In this document: positions 7,695 to 16,561 of the stretch, piece by piece
How positions within the stretch are numbered: the first letter of the stretch is position 1
Layout of the letters: each line of letters starts with the position of its first letter
Source: an uncultured Clostridia bacterium
Lineage (GTDB): Bacteria; Bacillota; Clostridia; Oscillospirales; Ruminococcaceae
Assembly (NCBI GenBank): GCA_946567425.1
Contig: CAMNXF010000004.1
Location: 124,001-188,000 of the forward strand
Length of the DNA: 64,000 nucleotides
Reading direction: 5' to 3'
Notes under the pieces: generated by a model
Database searches by the model: none
Told to the model about the DNA's origin: nothing
What the model saw: only the letters and a program-made list of their open reading frames with translations
Program-made: the position numbers and the translations under genes

Positions 7695-9185
7695 CTACCT
7701 CATAAGCCCCTTGACGCGCTCCATCGCCGTCAGAGCACGCGCTCTCGGAATGCTGAAATACGCGAATTTGTCCTGATATTCGTCCTTGGCCTGAACGCTC
7801 TCAAGGAAATTCTTCAGCCTGAATTTCAACTGCTCGTCGTCTGTAGTCCTGAGCAGCTCCGCGGCGGGCGCTGCCGCAGAATAGCCCAGTTCGCTGAACT
7901 CACCGATGTCAAGCCTTTCGACTGCTCCCGTCTGATACGCCGTGATATTGTACCGCGCTATCCCGCCCTCAAGGTCGCCAAAACAGAGCACCGCGAACAT
8001 CGCCGTAAATACGGCGAACAATGCCCGCCATATCACATAATCGCGGAATTGCAGCACGATTATCAGCACGAAAACAAGCGTCAGCAGCACCATAAACCAC
8101 GATGTGTACACGCGCAGCAGCGTCATTCCGTACTCGCCGATGTACATTATCATTTTCGTGAGCGCGGTTGCGATTATCAGCAGCGTGAACAGTGAGATCG
8201 CGACCGTATAAACGCGCAGCATAAGCGGCTTTGCGTCGTTATCCTTTCGTCTTGTGAATGCTTGTATAAGCACGATAACTCCGAGATTTATCACTGCGAT
8301 AGCGCAAAGCTCGAAAAATCCGCGCCTTGCAAACTCCGAATAGTCAAGCGTCTTGTCGACGGCGCTCGTTATATTGCCAAACTGCATAAAAATGTAAATA
8401 AGGTAAAACACGCAAATCGGAGTTACCGCGAAATAGGACAGTACGGGCGGCAGTACGCGATATTCGGGAGCGTTCTCCGAGTGTGCGGGAGCATTGCCGC
8501 GCGCCGCGAATACCGCGCCGAAAAGGTACATCGCAATAGGTATCGCGAACAAGATCTCCCAGAATACCGAGAATGACAAACGCGGCAGGTGCGCTGCAAA
8601 CTCATTCATCGAATTTTCAAAAAGCTGATCGGAGCGCATTAAAAGGTACACAACAAAAAGCGTAAGCGGAAGTGCGACAAGCAATCCAAGCAGCGCGTAC
8701 AGTACGTTTTTGGAGCGCGATTTCCCACGGAATACCGAAAATGCGCTTTTCGGCTGCCGCGTGAAATCCTTAAACGGTCGCACCAGCACGCTCATCAGCA
8801 GATCAAGAATAAAATGCCGCCCGAAAAGCTCCGCGCCGCTTATCGCAATAGTCAGATAAAAGTACAGGATAAACGAAAACGTCGCTGCAAGGAAGTTGAC
8901 GAAATAATTCGAGCTGAAAAGCGGAACGAAGCAGAACACCTCCGCGGCCGCGAAAACGGTGATATTATGCGGCTTCACGCACACCGACTTCACCCTAACG
9001 AAAACCGCGCCGAGCGCTCCGAAAAGCGCCCAGAATATACCGCCCCAAACGCCGCCGAAATACCGTACCGCAAAGTGCGTAAAAACAAATCCCAATCCGA
9101 GGCTCGCCCACGCGAACGCCGCGTCGGCGGCGGGTATCTTCGGCTGCTCGGCGGGAGCCGCCTGCACGTAATTTATTTCTTCCAT
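7695..9185 (-). CDS. DUF4173/DUF4153-type polytopic membrane protein
   Basis: 496 aa with about 12 hydrophobic helices and, near the C terminus, the segment GGIARYNITAYQTGAVERLD that is characteristic of the DUF4173 family. Function is unknown. The chosen ATG at 9185 has an AGGAGGA site inside the end of the preceding XRE gene, 1 nt before; an upstream start is possible but has no better site. It lies in an operon with a small XRE regulator and a DUF2975 membrane protein, a common Firmicute arrangement. Confidence 0.82.
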   Translation of the reverse strand: MEEINYVQAAPAEQPKIPAADAAFAWASLGLGFVFTHFAVRYFGGVWGGIFWALFGALGAVFVRVKSVCVKPHNITVFAAAEVFCFVPLFSSNYFVNFLAATFSFILYFYLTIAISGAELFGRHFILDLLMSVLVRPFKDFTRQPKSAFSVFRGKSRSKNVLYALLGLLVALPLTLFVVYLLMRSDQLFENSMNEFAAHLPRLSFSVFWEILFAIPIAMYLFGAVFAARGNAPAHSENAPEYRVLPPVLSYFAVTPICVFYLIYIFMQFGNITSAVDKTLDYSEFARRGFFELCAIAVINLGVIVLIQAFTRRKDNDAKPLMLRVYTVAISLFTLLIIATALTKMIMYIGEYGMTLLRVYTSWFMVLLTLVFVLIIVLQFRDYVIWRALFAVFTAMFAVLCFGDLEGGIARYNITAYQTGAVERLDIGEFSELGYSAAAPAAELLRTTDDEQLKFRLKNFLESVQAKDEYQDKFAYFSIPRARALTAMERVKGLMR

Positions 9186-9186
9186 T

Positions 9187-9399
9187 TCAATCCTCCTCGT
9201 CCTCAACAAATTCCAGTATGTCGCCGGGCTGGCATTTCAGTGCCCCACAGAGCTTATCCAGCGTCGAAAAGCGTATCGCCTTTGCCTTGCCCGTTTTCAG
9301 TATCGATAAATTCGCGGGGGTTATCTCGATTATCTCGGCAAGCTCGTTCGAGCTTATTTTCCGCTTTGCCATCATTACGTCAAGGTTCACAATTATCAT
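9187..9399 (-). CDS. Small XRE/Cro-type regulator (YozG-like)
   Basis: 70 aa, essentially one Cro/C1 helix-turn-helix (SSNELAEIIEITPANLSILK) followed by the C-terminal pattern KLCGALKCQPGDILEFV typical of the short YozG-like group. It lies 9 nt after a DUF2975 gene. Such pairs are common in Firmicutes, and the regulator is thought to control its own membrane-protein neighbours. A GAGGTG site precedes the ATG. Confidence 0.88.
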   Translation of the reverse strand: MIIVNLDVMMAKRKISSNELAEIIEITPANLSILKTGKAKAIRFSTLDKLCGALKCQPGDILEFVEDEED

Positions 9400-9408
9400 A
9401 ACGTCACC

Positions 9409-9852
9409 TCATATCGTAAAGTCGTTCTCTTCGCGGATCGCGATCGCCTGCTGAAAACAGTTCTTCACCACGCGCAGTATTATCCCGAAAAATCCCGCCG
9501 CGAACACGATAACAAACGCGAACGGACGCAGCACCGCAAAGTAAATGAATATTACCGCCACGCAGAAGCAGCAGTAGGAGATCGCGCGGAGCATCTTCAC
9601 GTTCTGTTCGATAAACGCGCGGTTTTTTTGAATGTTCCAAAGCAGCACATCAAGGCACACCAACGCGATTATTCCCGGCGGAACGCAGCACATAAGCGTC
9701 GCCAACAGCGGCGTATACAGTCCCTCGATACCCGTGCGCTCCTCGTAAAGCCCGACCAGATTGGGCGCGAGTATTGCGCAGACCACAATTCCGACGTAGC
9801 ATACTTTAATAAGTATCTGCGACAGGATAATTGACTTGTCTTTATTCCACAT
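9409..9852 (-). CDS. DUF2975 membrane protein
   Basis: 147 aa with four predicted helices (about 13-30, 45-68, 88-108 and 113-132) and short charged loops, the DUF2975 layout. It is first in an operon with an XRE regulator, a DUF4173 protein and a small membrane protein. The family function is not established. The ATG follows a GGGGGGAAATTT site. Confidence 0.82.
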   Translation of the reverse strand: MWNKDKSIILSQILIKVCYVGIVVCAILAPNLVGLYEERTGIEGLYTPLLATLMCCVPPGIIALVCLDVLLWNIQKNRAFIEQNVKMLRAISYCCFCVAVIFIYFAVLRPFAFVIVFAAGFFGIILRVVKNCFQQAIAIREENDFTI

Positions 9853-9881
9853 AAATTTCCCCCCTAAAATTTGTTATTTGT

Positions 9882-9910
9882 ATTATAACACTTTATTTCT
9901 CATTTGTCAA
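9882..9910 (-). promoter_or_regulatory. SigA promoter of the DUF2975-XRE-DUF4173 operon
   Basis: TTGACA (9910-9905), 17 bp, TATAAT (9887-9882) on the minus strand, 30 bp before the DUF2975 start. Confidence 0.85.
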
Positions 9911-10027
9911 TAGATTTTTATTGTTTTTCGATAATTTTTTATTAAATTTCAATTTGGGCGGCAGGCTTGTTCTTTTTCGGGGAAAGTCCGCATAAAATTA
10001 GACAAGTATATTTTTGGGGGTATGGCT

Positions 10028-10294
10028 ATGGGAGTAAGGGAACGGCTTATCGAATATGAGGAAGCGGCGGGTCGGAAATTTTCGATTACCATGACCGCCG
10101 ACAACGAAAAAAATGCGGAGCTTACGATCGAAAACTGCCGCTGTGTGAAAAGCTGCGATGACAATTTTATCGTGCTGTCGGTTTACGGAATGGATATCCG
10201 CGTTTCGGGAACTCCGCTAGTTATCGACAATTTCGGCGTCGGCAGCATTAAAATAACCGGGAAGATACATTCGCTTACTTTTGAGGAGTGTTAA
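10028..10294 (+). CDS. yqfC: Sporulation protein YqfC (YabP/YqfC family)
   Basis: 88 aa. The C-terminal half, ending VIDNFGVGSIKITGKIHSLTF, matches the YabP/YqfC fold pattern. In Bacillus and Clostridia yqfC pairs with yqfD and is made in sporulating cells; the biochemical role is unknown. The ATG at 10028 is preferred over the one at 10022 because the GGGGG site at 10016-10020 is 7 nt away instead of 1. yqfD starts 13 nt after the stop. Confidence 0.85.
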   Translation: MGVRERLIEYEEAAGRKFSITMTADNEKNAELTIENCRCVKSCDDNFIVLSVYGMDIRVSGTPLVIDNFGVGSIKITGKIHSLTFEEC

Positions 10295-10307
10295 GGGGAG
10301 TGTTGAA

Positions 10308-11537
10308 GTGAAAAAAGAGAAAACGGGGCTTTACTTCGGATTGGTGGACTTTTCGGGGTTTGGCGGATTTCAGGAGAAAATGCTCTCGGAGCTGCTGAAC
10401 GAGGAAATAAGTGTGCGCGGCGTTCGCTTTGAGGACGGGAAAATTCTCGGCTCGGTGTCGCCGTTTGACTATTACCGCACCGCCGAGATCGCCCAAAAAA
10501 ACGGCGTAAAGCTCCGCGCGGGAAAACGACGCGGACTGTACTTCACGCTGTCGAAATATCACATGAGATCGGGGCTGTATATAGGATTTCTGGTGTTCGT
10601 GATGATACTCGCGATACAGCAGACGCGCGTTCACGACATAAGCATAACGGGTGACGTTCAGCGGTCGCGGGTGCTGAATATTCTCGAGGAATGCGGTATC
10701 ACCGAGGGCGCTCCGACCGAGAGCCTTAACATATCGCGTGCGGAGCACAAGCTGATGCTGGAGCTGGAAAACGCCGCGTGGGTAGATGTGTCATATGAGG
10801 GCTTCCGCGTGAGCGTCCGTGTTGAAACGGCAACCGAAAAGCCCGAGGTCGAGGACAAACAGCCGAGAAACGTCGTCGCCGCGCGTCCCGCGAAAATAGT
10901 GCGGCAGATCGTCCGCAACGGCGCGTCCGTCGTCAATAACGGCAGCGGCGTGAATACGGGCGATATGCTGGTTTCGGGAACGGTTCTCGACGGACGCGAT
11001 AAGGTCCTGTTTGTTCGCTCGGACGCGGAAATTATCGGCGAATGGAACGAAACGCAGGAGTTTTTCGTGCCGTTCAGCGAGATAATAAACGTTCCCGACG
11101 GCGAGCAAAAAAAGTTTGAGTGGCTTATTCTCGGCGACGATGAGTACCCGCTTTTCTGGGGCAAAGCCGCCGCGGAAAATTCGCTTTATGCCGAGGAAAA
11201 AAGGGTAGTGCGGCTTTTCGGACAGAACACTCCCATGACAATAAAAACAGGCACTTTCACCGCATACACCGAAAAAACGATAACAAGAAGCCCCGAGACT
11301 GCAACCTCGGAGCTTAAAAAACAAAAAGAGACCTTTGAGCAGAATTTCTATCCGGACTATGAAATAATCAACGTTACGGAAAAATTCTATCCGGAGGAGA
11401 ACGGGATACGCCTTATTCTCGAGTACACTCTGCAAGGAGATATCGCGAGACCCGTGCCTATAGAATACGACGACGCGGAGCTGCCGCCCGTAAATATACC
11501 TCCGTCGGAGGAGAACGAAAATCAGACTGAAAGCTGA
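10308..11537 (+). CDS. yqfD: Sporulation protein YqfD
   Basis: 409 aa. The cytoplasmic N terminus (about 1-85) includes LRAGKRRGLYF. One membrane helix (about 90-107, GLYIGFLVFVMILAIQQ) precedes a large outer domain with a POTRA-like start (VHDISITGDVQ, then a helical stretch ending WVDVSYEGFRVSVRVE). This is the full-length YqfD layout, a protein needed for efficient sporulation in Bacillus. The GTG at 10308 is favoured because AAGGGGAG lies 8 nt upstream; an ATG 27 nt earlier lies inside yqfC without a good site. The 3' end overlaps the convergent zinc-ribbon gene by 16 nt. Confidence 0.88.
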   Translation: MKKEKTGLYFGLVDFSGFGGFQEKMLSELLNEEISVRGVRFEDGKILGSVSPFDYYRTAEIAQKNGVKLRAGKRRGLYFTLSKYHMRSGLYIGFLVFVMILAIQQTRVHDISITGDVQRSRVLNILEECGITEGAPTESLNISRAEHKLMLELENAAWVDVSYEGFRVSVRVETATEKPEVEDKQPRNVVAARPAKIVRQIVRNGASVVNNGSGVNTGDMLVSGTVLDGRDKVLFVRSDAEIIGEWNETQEFFVPFSEIINVPDGEQKKFEWLILGDDEYPLFWGKAAAENSLYAEEKRVVRLFGQNTPMTIKTGTFTAYTEKTITRSPETATSELKKQKETFEQNFYPDYEIINVTEKFYPEENGIRLILEYTLQGDIARPVPIEYDDAELPPVNIPPSEENENQTES

Positions 11538-12673
11538 GCGATCTTCGCCTGAATGCGCTTGTATTCCGAAGAGATGAGCGACGCGCCTCTCTGCTTTAAG
11601 TATATCTCGGCGTATACCTTGTAATAGATTGCCTTTGTGCTGAAAAAGCGCTCCATTTTGCGAATCTGCTCGTAAGTGTAGACCGTCGAAAGGAACATTA
11701 CTTTTTCGCGCTCGGTCGAGTTTTTTTCGAGGCCGCCCATCATTAAAAAATCGAAGATCGTATTCAGGACGATCCTCACATCGTTCGGAGGATACGCGCC
11801 GCTCGTTATCGCTTCGCACAACTCCAGCGCGTCGTTTATCCTCACGGTGTCCTTTGCGCGCAGCCACACCGCCCTGTCGTAGACGTAAAGCGCTCTGCAA
11901 AGCGACTCCTTGACGCGGTCGTCACAGTGGCAGCGTATTACAAGCAGCATTCCGCGCCGAAAATTTTTGTCGGGCTCCTGCGGATAATTTCCGACCGCGA
12001 ACCTCGTCGTCTCGTGGTCAAGTCTTGCCGCGTCGGTGAACTGTGCGTTCTCGACGTTCAAACAGTGCGCGAGAATTTCCGCAGCGGTCTGCTTCAGCGC
12101 GGGAAAGCCCTGCACCAGCTTCTCGAAAAAGCCGATAGTGTAGGACGGCGAAACGTACCGTCCGCCCTTTGAGAGAAATTTCTTGATGATGTCGAGCGCG
12201 TATTCCAGCGCCGCCTGTGCCATATTCCAATCGTTCTGGGAGCGTATTTTCTCCGTGCATTCGGCGAGATACCGCTCCCAATTTTCGGTATCTTTCAATC
12301 TCAGCAAGCCCGAGATCATCAGTCCGCAGCGACTCTCAAAGTCCTCGGGGTACCAGTCCAGCGCCTTTGAGAACGCCTTGAACGCGCCGCCGAAATCCCA
12401 CTTCCCCAGAAACTCCTGTGCCGCCGCGCATTCGTTACGGCACTCGGACAAGCCGTAGGCGTTATCGCCCGCGTCGTCCTCGTCGATAAGCTCGCTGAGG
12501 TCGGTTTCCAGTACAAACTCGTCCGGTATCGAAGCTCTCAGCCCCGCAAGCAGCTCGTCGCGCGCGTCCGAGTAAGCGATATGCGTGCCGCAGTAGCAGC
12601 AGAATCCGCTGTCAAATTCGCTGTCGAGCATTATCATTCGCTGACACTTCGGGCAGACGCAATATTCAAGCAT
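11522..12673 (-). CDS. Zinc-ribbon protein with helical-repeat (TPR-like) body, unknown function
   Basis: 383 aa. The N terminus is a four-cysteine zinc ribbon (CPKC at about 7-10 and CCYC at about 25-28). The rest is helical, with one TPR-like unit around residues 85-120 (AAAQEFLGKWDFGGAFKAFS) and further alpha-helical pairs. There is no enzyme motif, signal peptide or membrane segment, so it is probably a cytoplasmic scaffold or regulator. It follows ung (14-nt gap, GGGGGAG site) in a minus-strand run flavin reductase-ung-this gene. Its end overlaps yqfD tail to tail. Confidence 0.7.
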   Translation of the reverse strand: MLEYCVCPKCQRMIMLDSEFDSGFCCYCGTHIAYSDARDELLAGLRASIPDEFVLETDLSELIDEDDAGDNAYGLSECRNECAAAQEFLGKWDFGGAFKAFSKALDWYPEDFESRCGLMISGLLRLKDTENWERYLAECTEKIRSQNDWNMAQAALEYALDIIKKFLSKGGRYVSPSYTIGFFEKLVQGFPALKQTAAEILAHCLNVENAQFTDAARLDHETTRFAVGNYPQEPDKNFRRGMLLVIRCHCDDRVKESLCRALYVYDRAVWLRAKDTVRINDALELCEAITSGAYPPNDVRIVLNTIFDFLMMGGLEKNSTEREKVMFLSTVYTYEQIRKMERFFSTKAIYYKVYAEIYLKQRGASLISSEYKRIQAKIAQLSV

Positions 12674-12687
12674 AGGCCGCTCCCCCT

Positions 12688-13356
12688 TTAGCTCAAACTC
12701 CAGTTTATCGGTTCACTGCCTTGAGACTTCAGAAACTCGTTCGCCTTAACGAAATGTCCGCAGCCGAAAAAGCCGTTATACGCCGAAAGCGGGCTCGGGT
12801 GAGCGCACTGTAATATAAGGTGCTTGGGGTTGGTTATCAGCTTTGCCTTTGAACGCGCGTTGCCGCCCCACAGCAGGAAAACAATGGGCTGTTCGCGCTT
12901 GTTCAGCAGCTCGATGACCTTATCCGTGAATATCTCCCAGCCGTGTCCGCGGTGAGAATTTGCCTGTCCCTCACGGACGGTAAGCACGGTGTTCAGCATA
13001 AGCACGCCGCTTTTCGCCCACTCGACAAGCTCCCCGTGGTTCGGTATCGGCAGCCCGAGCTCTGTATTGATCTCCTTGAAGATGTTCTGTAACGACGGGG
13101 GAGGGGGCGTACCCTTTTTCACCGAGAAACAAAGCCCGTGCGCCTGTCCCGCGCCGTGATACGGATCCTGTCCGAGAATGACCGCCTTTACATCGCCGTA
13201 TGACGTATAACGCAGCGCGTTAAATATGTCGTTCATAGGCGGATAAATCGTCCGCGAATTGTATTCCGAAATCAGAAACTGCCGCAGCTGCAAATAGTAG
13301 TCCTTTTTGAACTCGTCCGCAAGCAACTCGTCCCACTCGTTCCCTATATTTACCAT
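12688..13356 (-). CDS. ung: Uracil-DNA glycosylase
   Basis: A family-1 UDG that removes uracil from DNA to begin base-excision repair. 222 aa, full length. Motif A GQDPYHG at about 62-68 holds the water-activating D64, and motif B HPSPLS is at about 183-188, with GFFGCGHF after it. The PPPPSL stretch near 100 is the family's DNA-backbone loop. It starts 2 nt after the flavin reductase stop codon and the zinc-ribbon gene follows, so the three are probably one transcript. Confidence 0.97.
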   Translation of the reverse strand: MVNIGNEWDELLADEFKKDYYLQLRQFLISEYNSRTIYPPMNDIFNALRYTSYGDVKAVILGQDPYHGAGQAHGLCFSVKKGTPPPPSLQNIFKEINTELGLPIPNHGELVEWAKSGVLMLNTVLTVREGQANSHRGHGWEIFTDKVIELLNKREQPIVFLLWGGNARSKAKLITNPKHLILQCAHPSPLSAYNGFFGCGHFVKANEFLKSQGSEPINWSLS

Positions 13357-13357
13357 A

Positions 13358-13969
13358 TCACTTCACCTTTTTCTTCTTTTTTGGATTTTTCATATTGACT
13401 TCCTTAACGCGCTTCTGCTTACACGAAAAACCGAAGCTGCCTATTTTCTTCCCGAGCGCGAAATACGTTCCGTGCGCGTAGGCGAGCAGCCCCGCTTGTT
13501 CGATCATCAGTCTTCCCTTTTCGTCAAGCAGGCTGCTGTCGACGTTCACCGCGAGAATATCCGCGATAAACATATCGTGCGAGCCTTGCGGGATAACGTC
13601 CGTTACCCTGCACTCGAGCGTTATTTTGCTCTGTTCGATCTGCGGCGCGGAGATATTCGCGCACGGCGCGGCAGTCAGCTTGCGCTTGGCAAGCTTATCC
13701 TCGGTTTTACCCGACTTTATCCCGCAGTAATCCAACGACTTTACAAGCGTTGACGGAAGCATATTTATCGCGAACTCGCCGCTTTTCTTGATTATCGCGT
13801 AGGAATTTCGCTCGGGACGCACCGAAATATACGTCCTCGGTGGGTCGGAACTGATTATCCCCGTCCACGCGACCGTAAGCGCGGTCGGCTTTTCAACGCT
13901 TCCGCATGACACAAGCACAGCGGGCACGGGAGCTAAAAGCGTTCCGCCTTTCCATGTAACTTTTTCCAT
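13358..13969 (-). CDS. Flavin reductase-like FMN-binding protein
   Basis: 203 aa with the flavin-reductase/DIM6 split-barrel fold. Features are the N terminus LLAPVPAVLVSCG, then TVAWTGIISSDPPRTYISVRP and FAINMLPSTLVKSLDYCG. The C-terminal 20 residues are very lysine-rich. Members reduce or bind FMN; the partner is not evident. First gene of a run with ung and the zinc-ribbon protein, behind its own promoter. Confidence 0.88.
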   Translation of the reverse strand: MEKVTWKGGTLLAPVPAVLVSCGSVEKPTALTVAWTGIISSDPPRTYISVRPERNSYAIIKKSGEFAINMLPSTLVKSLDYCGIKSGKTEDKLAKRKLTAAPCANISAPQIEQSKITLECRVTDVIPQGSHDMFIADILAVNVDSSLLDEKGRLMIEQAGLLAYAHGTYFALGKKIGSFGFSCKQKRVKEVNMKNPKKKKKVK

Positions 13970-14005
13970 AAAATTCTCCTAACATTTTTATAATCCCTTT
14001 TAAAT

Positions 14006-14034
14006 ATTTTAACATAATTTAGTTACTTTTTCAA
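14006..14034 (-). promoter_or_regulatory. SigA promoter of flavin reductase-ung operon
   Basis: TTGAAA (14034-14029), 17 bp, TAAAAT (14011-14006) on the minus strand, back to back with the promoter of the tautomerase gene. Confidence 0.7.
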
Positions 14035-14044
14035 TAACTTATTG

Positions 14045-14073
14045 TTGAATTTTCCAAAAAAATATGCTAAAAT
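14045..14073 (+). promoter_or_regulatory. SigA promoter of the MIF-like gene
   Basis: TTGAAT (14045-14050), 17 bp, TAAAAT (14068-14073), about 30 bp before the ATG. Confidence 0.7.
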
Positions 14074-14105
14074 AATATTAACAAAATTTTTGAGGAGGAA
14101 TTTAA

Positions 14106-14447
14106 ATGCCTTTTATCAACACAAAATATTCGGCAGACATAACGTCCGAGCAGGAGACCGCGATAAAATCCGCGCTTGCTAAAGATATTCAGCTTATCGG
14201 CAAGACCGAATCGTGGCTCATGCTCGGCTTTGAACCGAACTGTTCACTGTATTTCAAGGGCGAGAAGTCAGAGAAGATCGCGTTCGTGGAGGTCAGCATT
14301 TACGGAAACGCGCAGAAGTCCGCTTACGAGCAGCTCACCGCCGCGATCTGCAAGACCCTGAACACCGTACTCGGAGTACCCGCCGATAAGGTCTACGTAA
14401 AATATTCGCCCACCGAAAACTGGGGCTGGAACAGCGGAAACTTTTAA
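14106..14447 (+). CDS. MIF/tautomerase-superfamily protein
   Basis: 113 aa, the normal length for the macrophage migration inhibitory factor (phenylpyruvate tautomerase) family, which works as a cytoplasmic trimer. Pro2, the catalytic base after Met removal, is present (MPFINTKYS). The C-terminal pattern VYVKYSPTENWGWNSGNF matches the MIF fold. The physiological substrate of bacterial members is unclear. The start has a GAGGAGGAA site, and the gene stands alone between its own promoter and a terminator. Confidence 0.88.
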   Translation: MPFINTKYSADITSEQETAIKSALAKDIQLIGKTESWLMLGFEPNCSLYFKGEKSEKIAFVEVSIYGNAQKSAYEQLTAAICKTLNTVLGVPADKVYVKYSPTENWGWNSGNF

Positions 14448-14461
14448 CTGCATAAAAGCGC

Positions 14462-14497
14462 TGCCCCTCTCCGTCCTTAATGGAGAGGGGCAATTTT
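14462..14497. terminator. Bidirectional terminator between the MIF-like gene and the V-ATPase operon
   Basis: An 11-bp stem TGCCCCTCTCC (14462-14472) with GGAGAGGGGCA (14482-14492) and ATTTTC after it on the plus strand. It also ends the convergent ATPase operon, whose last stop codon is at 14497. Confidence 0.85.
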
Positions 14498-15111
14498 CAG
14501 CCCGCCTTGCGGCGCTTGATGACCTTTTGTCTGGAGAACTCCTCGCGCTCCTTTTCCTCGAGAGCGTTCGTGATAAAGTGCACTTGGTTCTGAAAACGCG
14601 GTATCATAATATTTTTTAACGCATTGGCGCGTTTCTGGGTCTTTTTTATTGCGATAGCGAGCCTGTAAATGCTGTTTTCCACCTCGGCTAACCGCACCGT
14701 AAGCTCTTTAACCTTATTAAAGCAGATATACGCATAGTCGAACGCGGAATTTGTCAGGCTCATCGGATAAACGGGTTTTGCCGCCGGCTCGATATCCGCG
14801 CCGATTTTCGGCAACTCAACGCCCATTACACTGCGCACGGACAGCCTCAGCGAGTTCTCCACGGGGAACGTTTCCGCAAGCTCGCTCACCACGCCGAGCG
14901 TCGTATTCGCGTGCTGAAGCGCCTTGTACGCCTCGGAGTATGTGCTGTCGATACTTACGCGCAGCTCCTTAGCCTCGTCCGTAAGCGACACCATTTCGCG
15001 CACGAGAATATTGCGCTTTCTGTCCATAAGTTCATAGCCGAGCTGCGCCTGCTTGAGTTGGCGCTTGGACTTTATTAAATTGCCCTTAGTCGGGAAAATC
15101 TGTTCAGCCAT
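14497..15111 (-). CDS. V-type ATP synthase subunit D
   Basis: 204 aa, the central-stalk subunit that rotates inside the A3B3 ring. The ATP_synt_D pattern is clear: N-terminal FPTKGNLIKSKRQLKQAQLGYELMDRKR, and a C-terminal coiled coil containing KKTQKRANALKNIMIPRFQ. Last gene of the operon, 13 nt after subunit B. Confidence 0.95.
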   Translation of the reverse strand: MAEQIFPTKGNLIKSKRQLKQAQLGYELMDRKRNILVREMVSLTDEAKELRVSIDSTYSEAYKALQHANTTLGVVSELAETFPVENSLRLSVRSVMGVELPKIGADIEPAAKPVYPMSLTNSAFDYAYICFNKVKELTVRLAEVENSIYRLAIAIKKTQKRANALKNIMIPRFQNQVHFITNALEEKEREEFSRQKVIKRRKAG

Positions 15112-15124
15112 AGTGCTCTCCTGT

Positions 15125-16561
15125 TTACAGTTCGTTCGCTATATCGGACTTAACCGCAATTGTATCGCCCAAAAATCTCGCAGCGCGTTCGGGGTTGTAC
15201 TTTTCCTCGAGCAGCTTTTCGTCAATTCTATCAAGCTCGTTCTTCGGCAGCGCACATAACAAGTCCCAGCCGAGATCAAGCGTTTCGTCGATCGACCTGT
15301 TCTCGTCAAAACCTTGATTAAGGAAATGCTCCTCAAACAGCACGCCGAAGCGCATATATGCTCTGTCGCTCTCGGAAAGCTCCTCTTCGCCGATTACCGA
15401 CGCCAGCGAACGCGCGTCCTGAACCTTCGCGTAAGCCGCAAAAAGCTGATTGGATACCGCCGCGTGGTCGCTGCGCGTGTAGCCCTCGCCGATACCGTCT
15501 TTCATAAGTCTCGACAGCGACAACAGAACCGACAGACCCGGGTAAATGCCCTTTTGGTCGAGGTCACGGTCGAAAACTATCTGCCCCTCCGTGATATACG
15601 CGGTAAGGTCGGGGATAGGGTGAGTGATGTCGTCGTTCGGCATAGTCAGAATGGGTATCTGCGTAACCGAGCCCGTGCTGCCCTCGACAACTCCCGCACG
15701 CTCGTACAACGCCGCGAGGTTGGAGTACAGATAGCCGGGGTAGCCCTTACGTCCGGGGATCTCGCCCTTTGACGAAGAGAACTCGCGAAGCGCCTCGGCA
15801 TAGCTCGTCATATCGGTCATAATTACCAGAATGTGCATATTCTTCTCGAACGCCAGATACTCCGCTGCAGTAAGCGCACAAAGCGGCGTGAGCAGACGCT
15901 CGATTATCGGGTCGCTCGACAGGTTCAGGAACATACAAACGCGTTCGATAGCGCCCGTTTCCTCAAACGAGCGGCGGAAATAATCCGCGACGTCGTTCTG
16001 CACGCCCATTGCCGCAAACACTATCGCGAAATCGGCGTTGTCCTCACCCGTGATTTTAGCCTGCTTTGCTATCTGCACGGCGAGTTTGTTGTGCGACAGA
16101 CCCGATCCCGAAAAAATAGGCAGCTTCTGTCCGCGGATAAGCGTCATAAGCGCGTCTATTGAGGAAATACCGGTATGGATATAGTTGCGCGGGTATTGCC
16201 GCGCGACGGGGTTGAGCGACTGTCCGTTTACGTCGCCCATTTTTTCGGGGAACACCGCGCCCAAGCCGTCGATAGGCTTGCCCGCGCCGCTGAACACGCG
16301 CCCGAGCATCTCCGCCGTAAGCGGTATCTCAAGCGGTTTTCCCGAGAAAACCGTCCTTGTGTTCGTAAGCGAAATGCCGTTCGTGCCCTCGAACACCTGC
16401 AAAATAGCCTTATCGCCCGCAAGCTCGACCACGCGCCCTATACGCTCCGTACCGTCGTTGAGACGTATTCTCGCGATTTCGTCATACGCTACGCCTTTAA
16501 CGCCCTCAAGCGCAACAAGAGGTCCGTTTATGTCTTTCAGTCCCACATACTGCAAACTCAT
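15125..16561 (-). CDS. V-type ATP synthase subunit B
   Basis: The non-catalytic nucleotide-binding subunit of the V1 head, 478 aa, full length. It has the beta-barrel start ([17 protein letters not shown]), then [20 protein letters not shown] where a Walker A would sit, as usual for B subunits, and [21 protein letters not shown]. The ATG overlaps the end of subunit A by 4 nt. Confidence 0.96.
   Translation of the reverse strand: MSLQYVGLKDINGPLVALEGVKGVAYDEIARIRLNDGTERIGRVVELAGDKAILQVFEGTNGISLTNTRTVFSGKPLEIPLTAEMLGRVFSGAGKPIDGLGAVFPEKMGDVNGQSLNPVARQYPRNYIHTGISSIDALMTLIRGQKLPIFSGSGLSHNKLAVQIAKQAKITGEDNADFAIVFAAMGVQNDVADYFRRSFEETGAIERVCMFLNLSSDPIIERLLTPLCALTAAEYLAFEKNMHILVIMTDMTSYAEALREFSSSKGEIPGRKGYPGYLYSNLAALYERAGVVEGSTGSVTQIPILTMPNDDITHPIPDLTAYITEGQIVFDRDLDQKGIYPGLSVLLSLSRLMKDGIGEGYTRSDHAAVSNQLFAAYAKVQDARSLASVIGEEELSESDRAYMRFGVLFEEHFLNQGFDENRSIDETLDLGWDLLCALPKNELDRIDEKLLEEKYNPERAARFLGDTIAVKSDIANEL

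Noticed and set aside
10791-11900. 369-codon minus-strand ORF
   Set aside because: Shadow of yqfD and the zinc-ribbon gene in a different frame.
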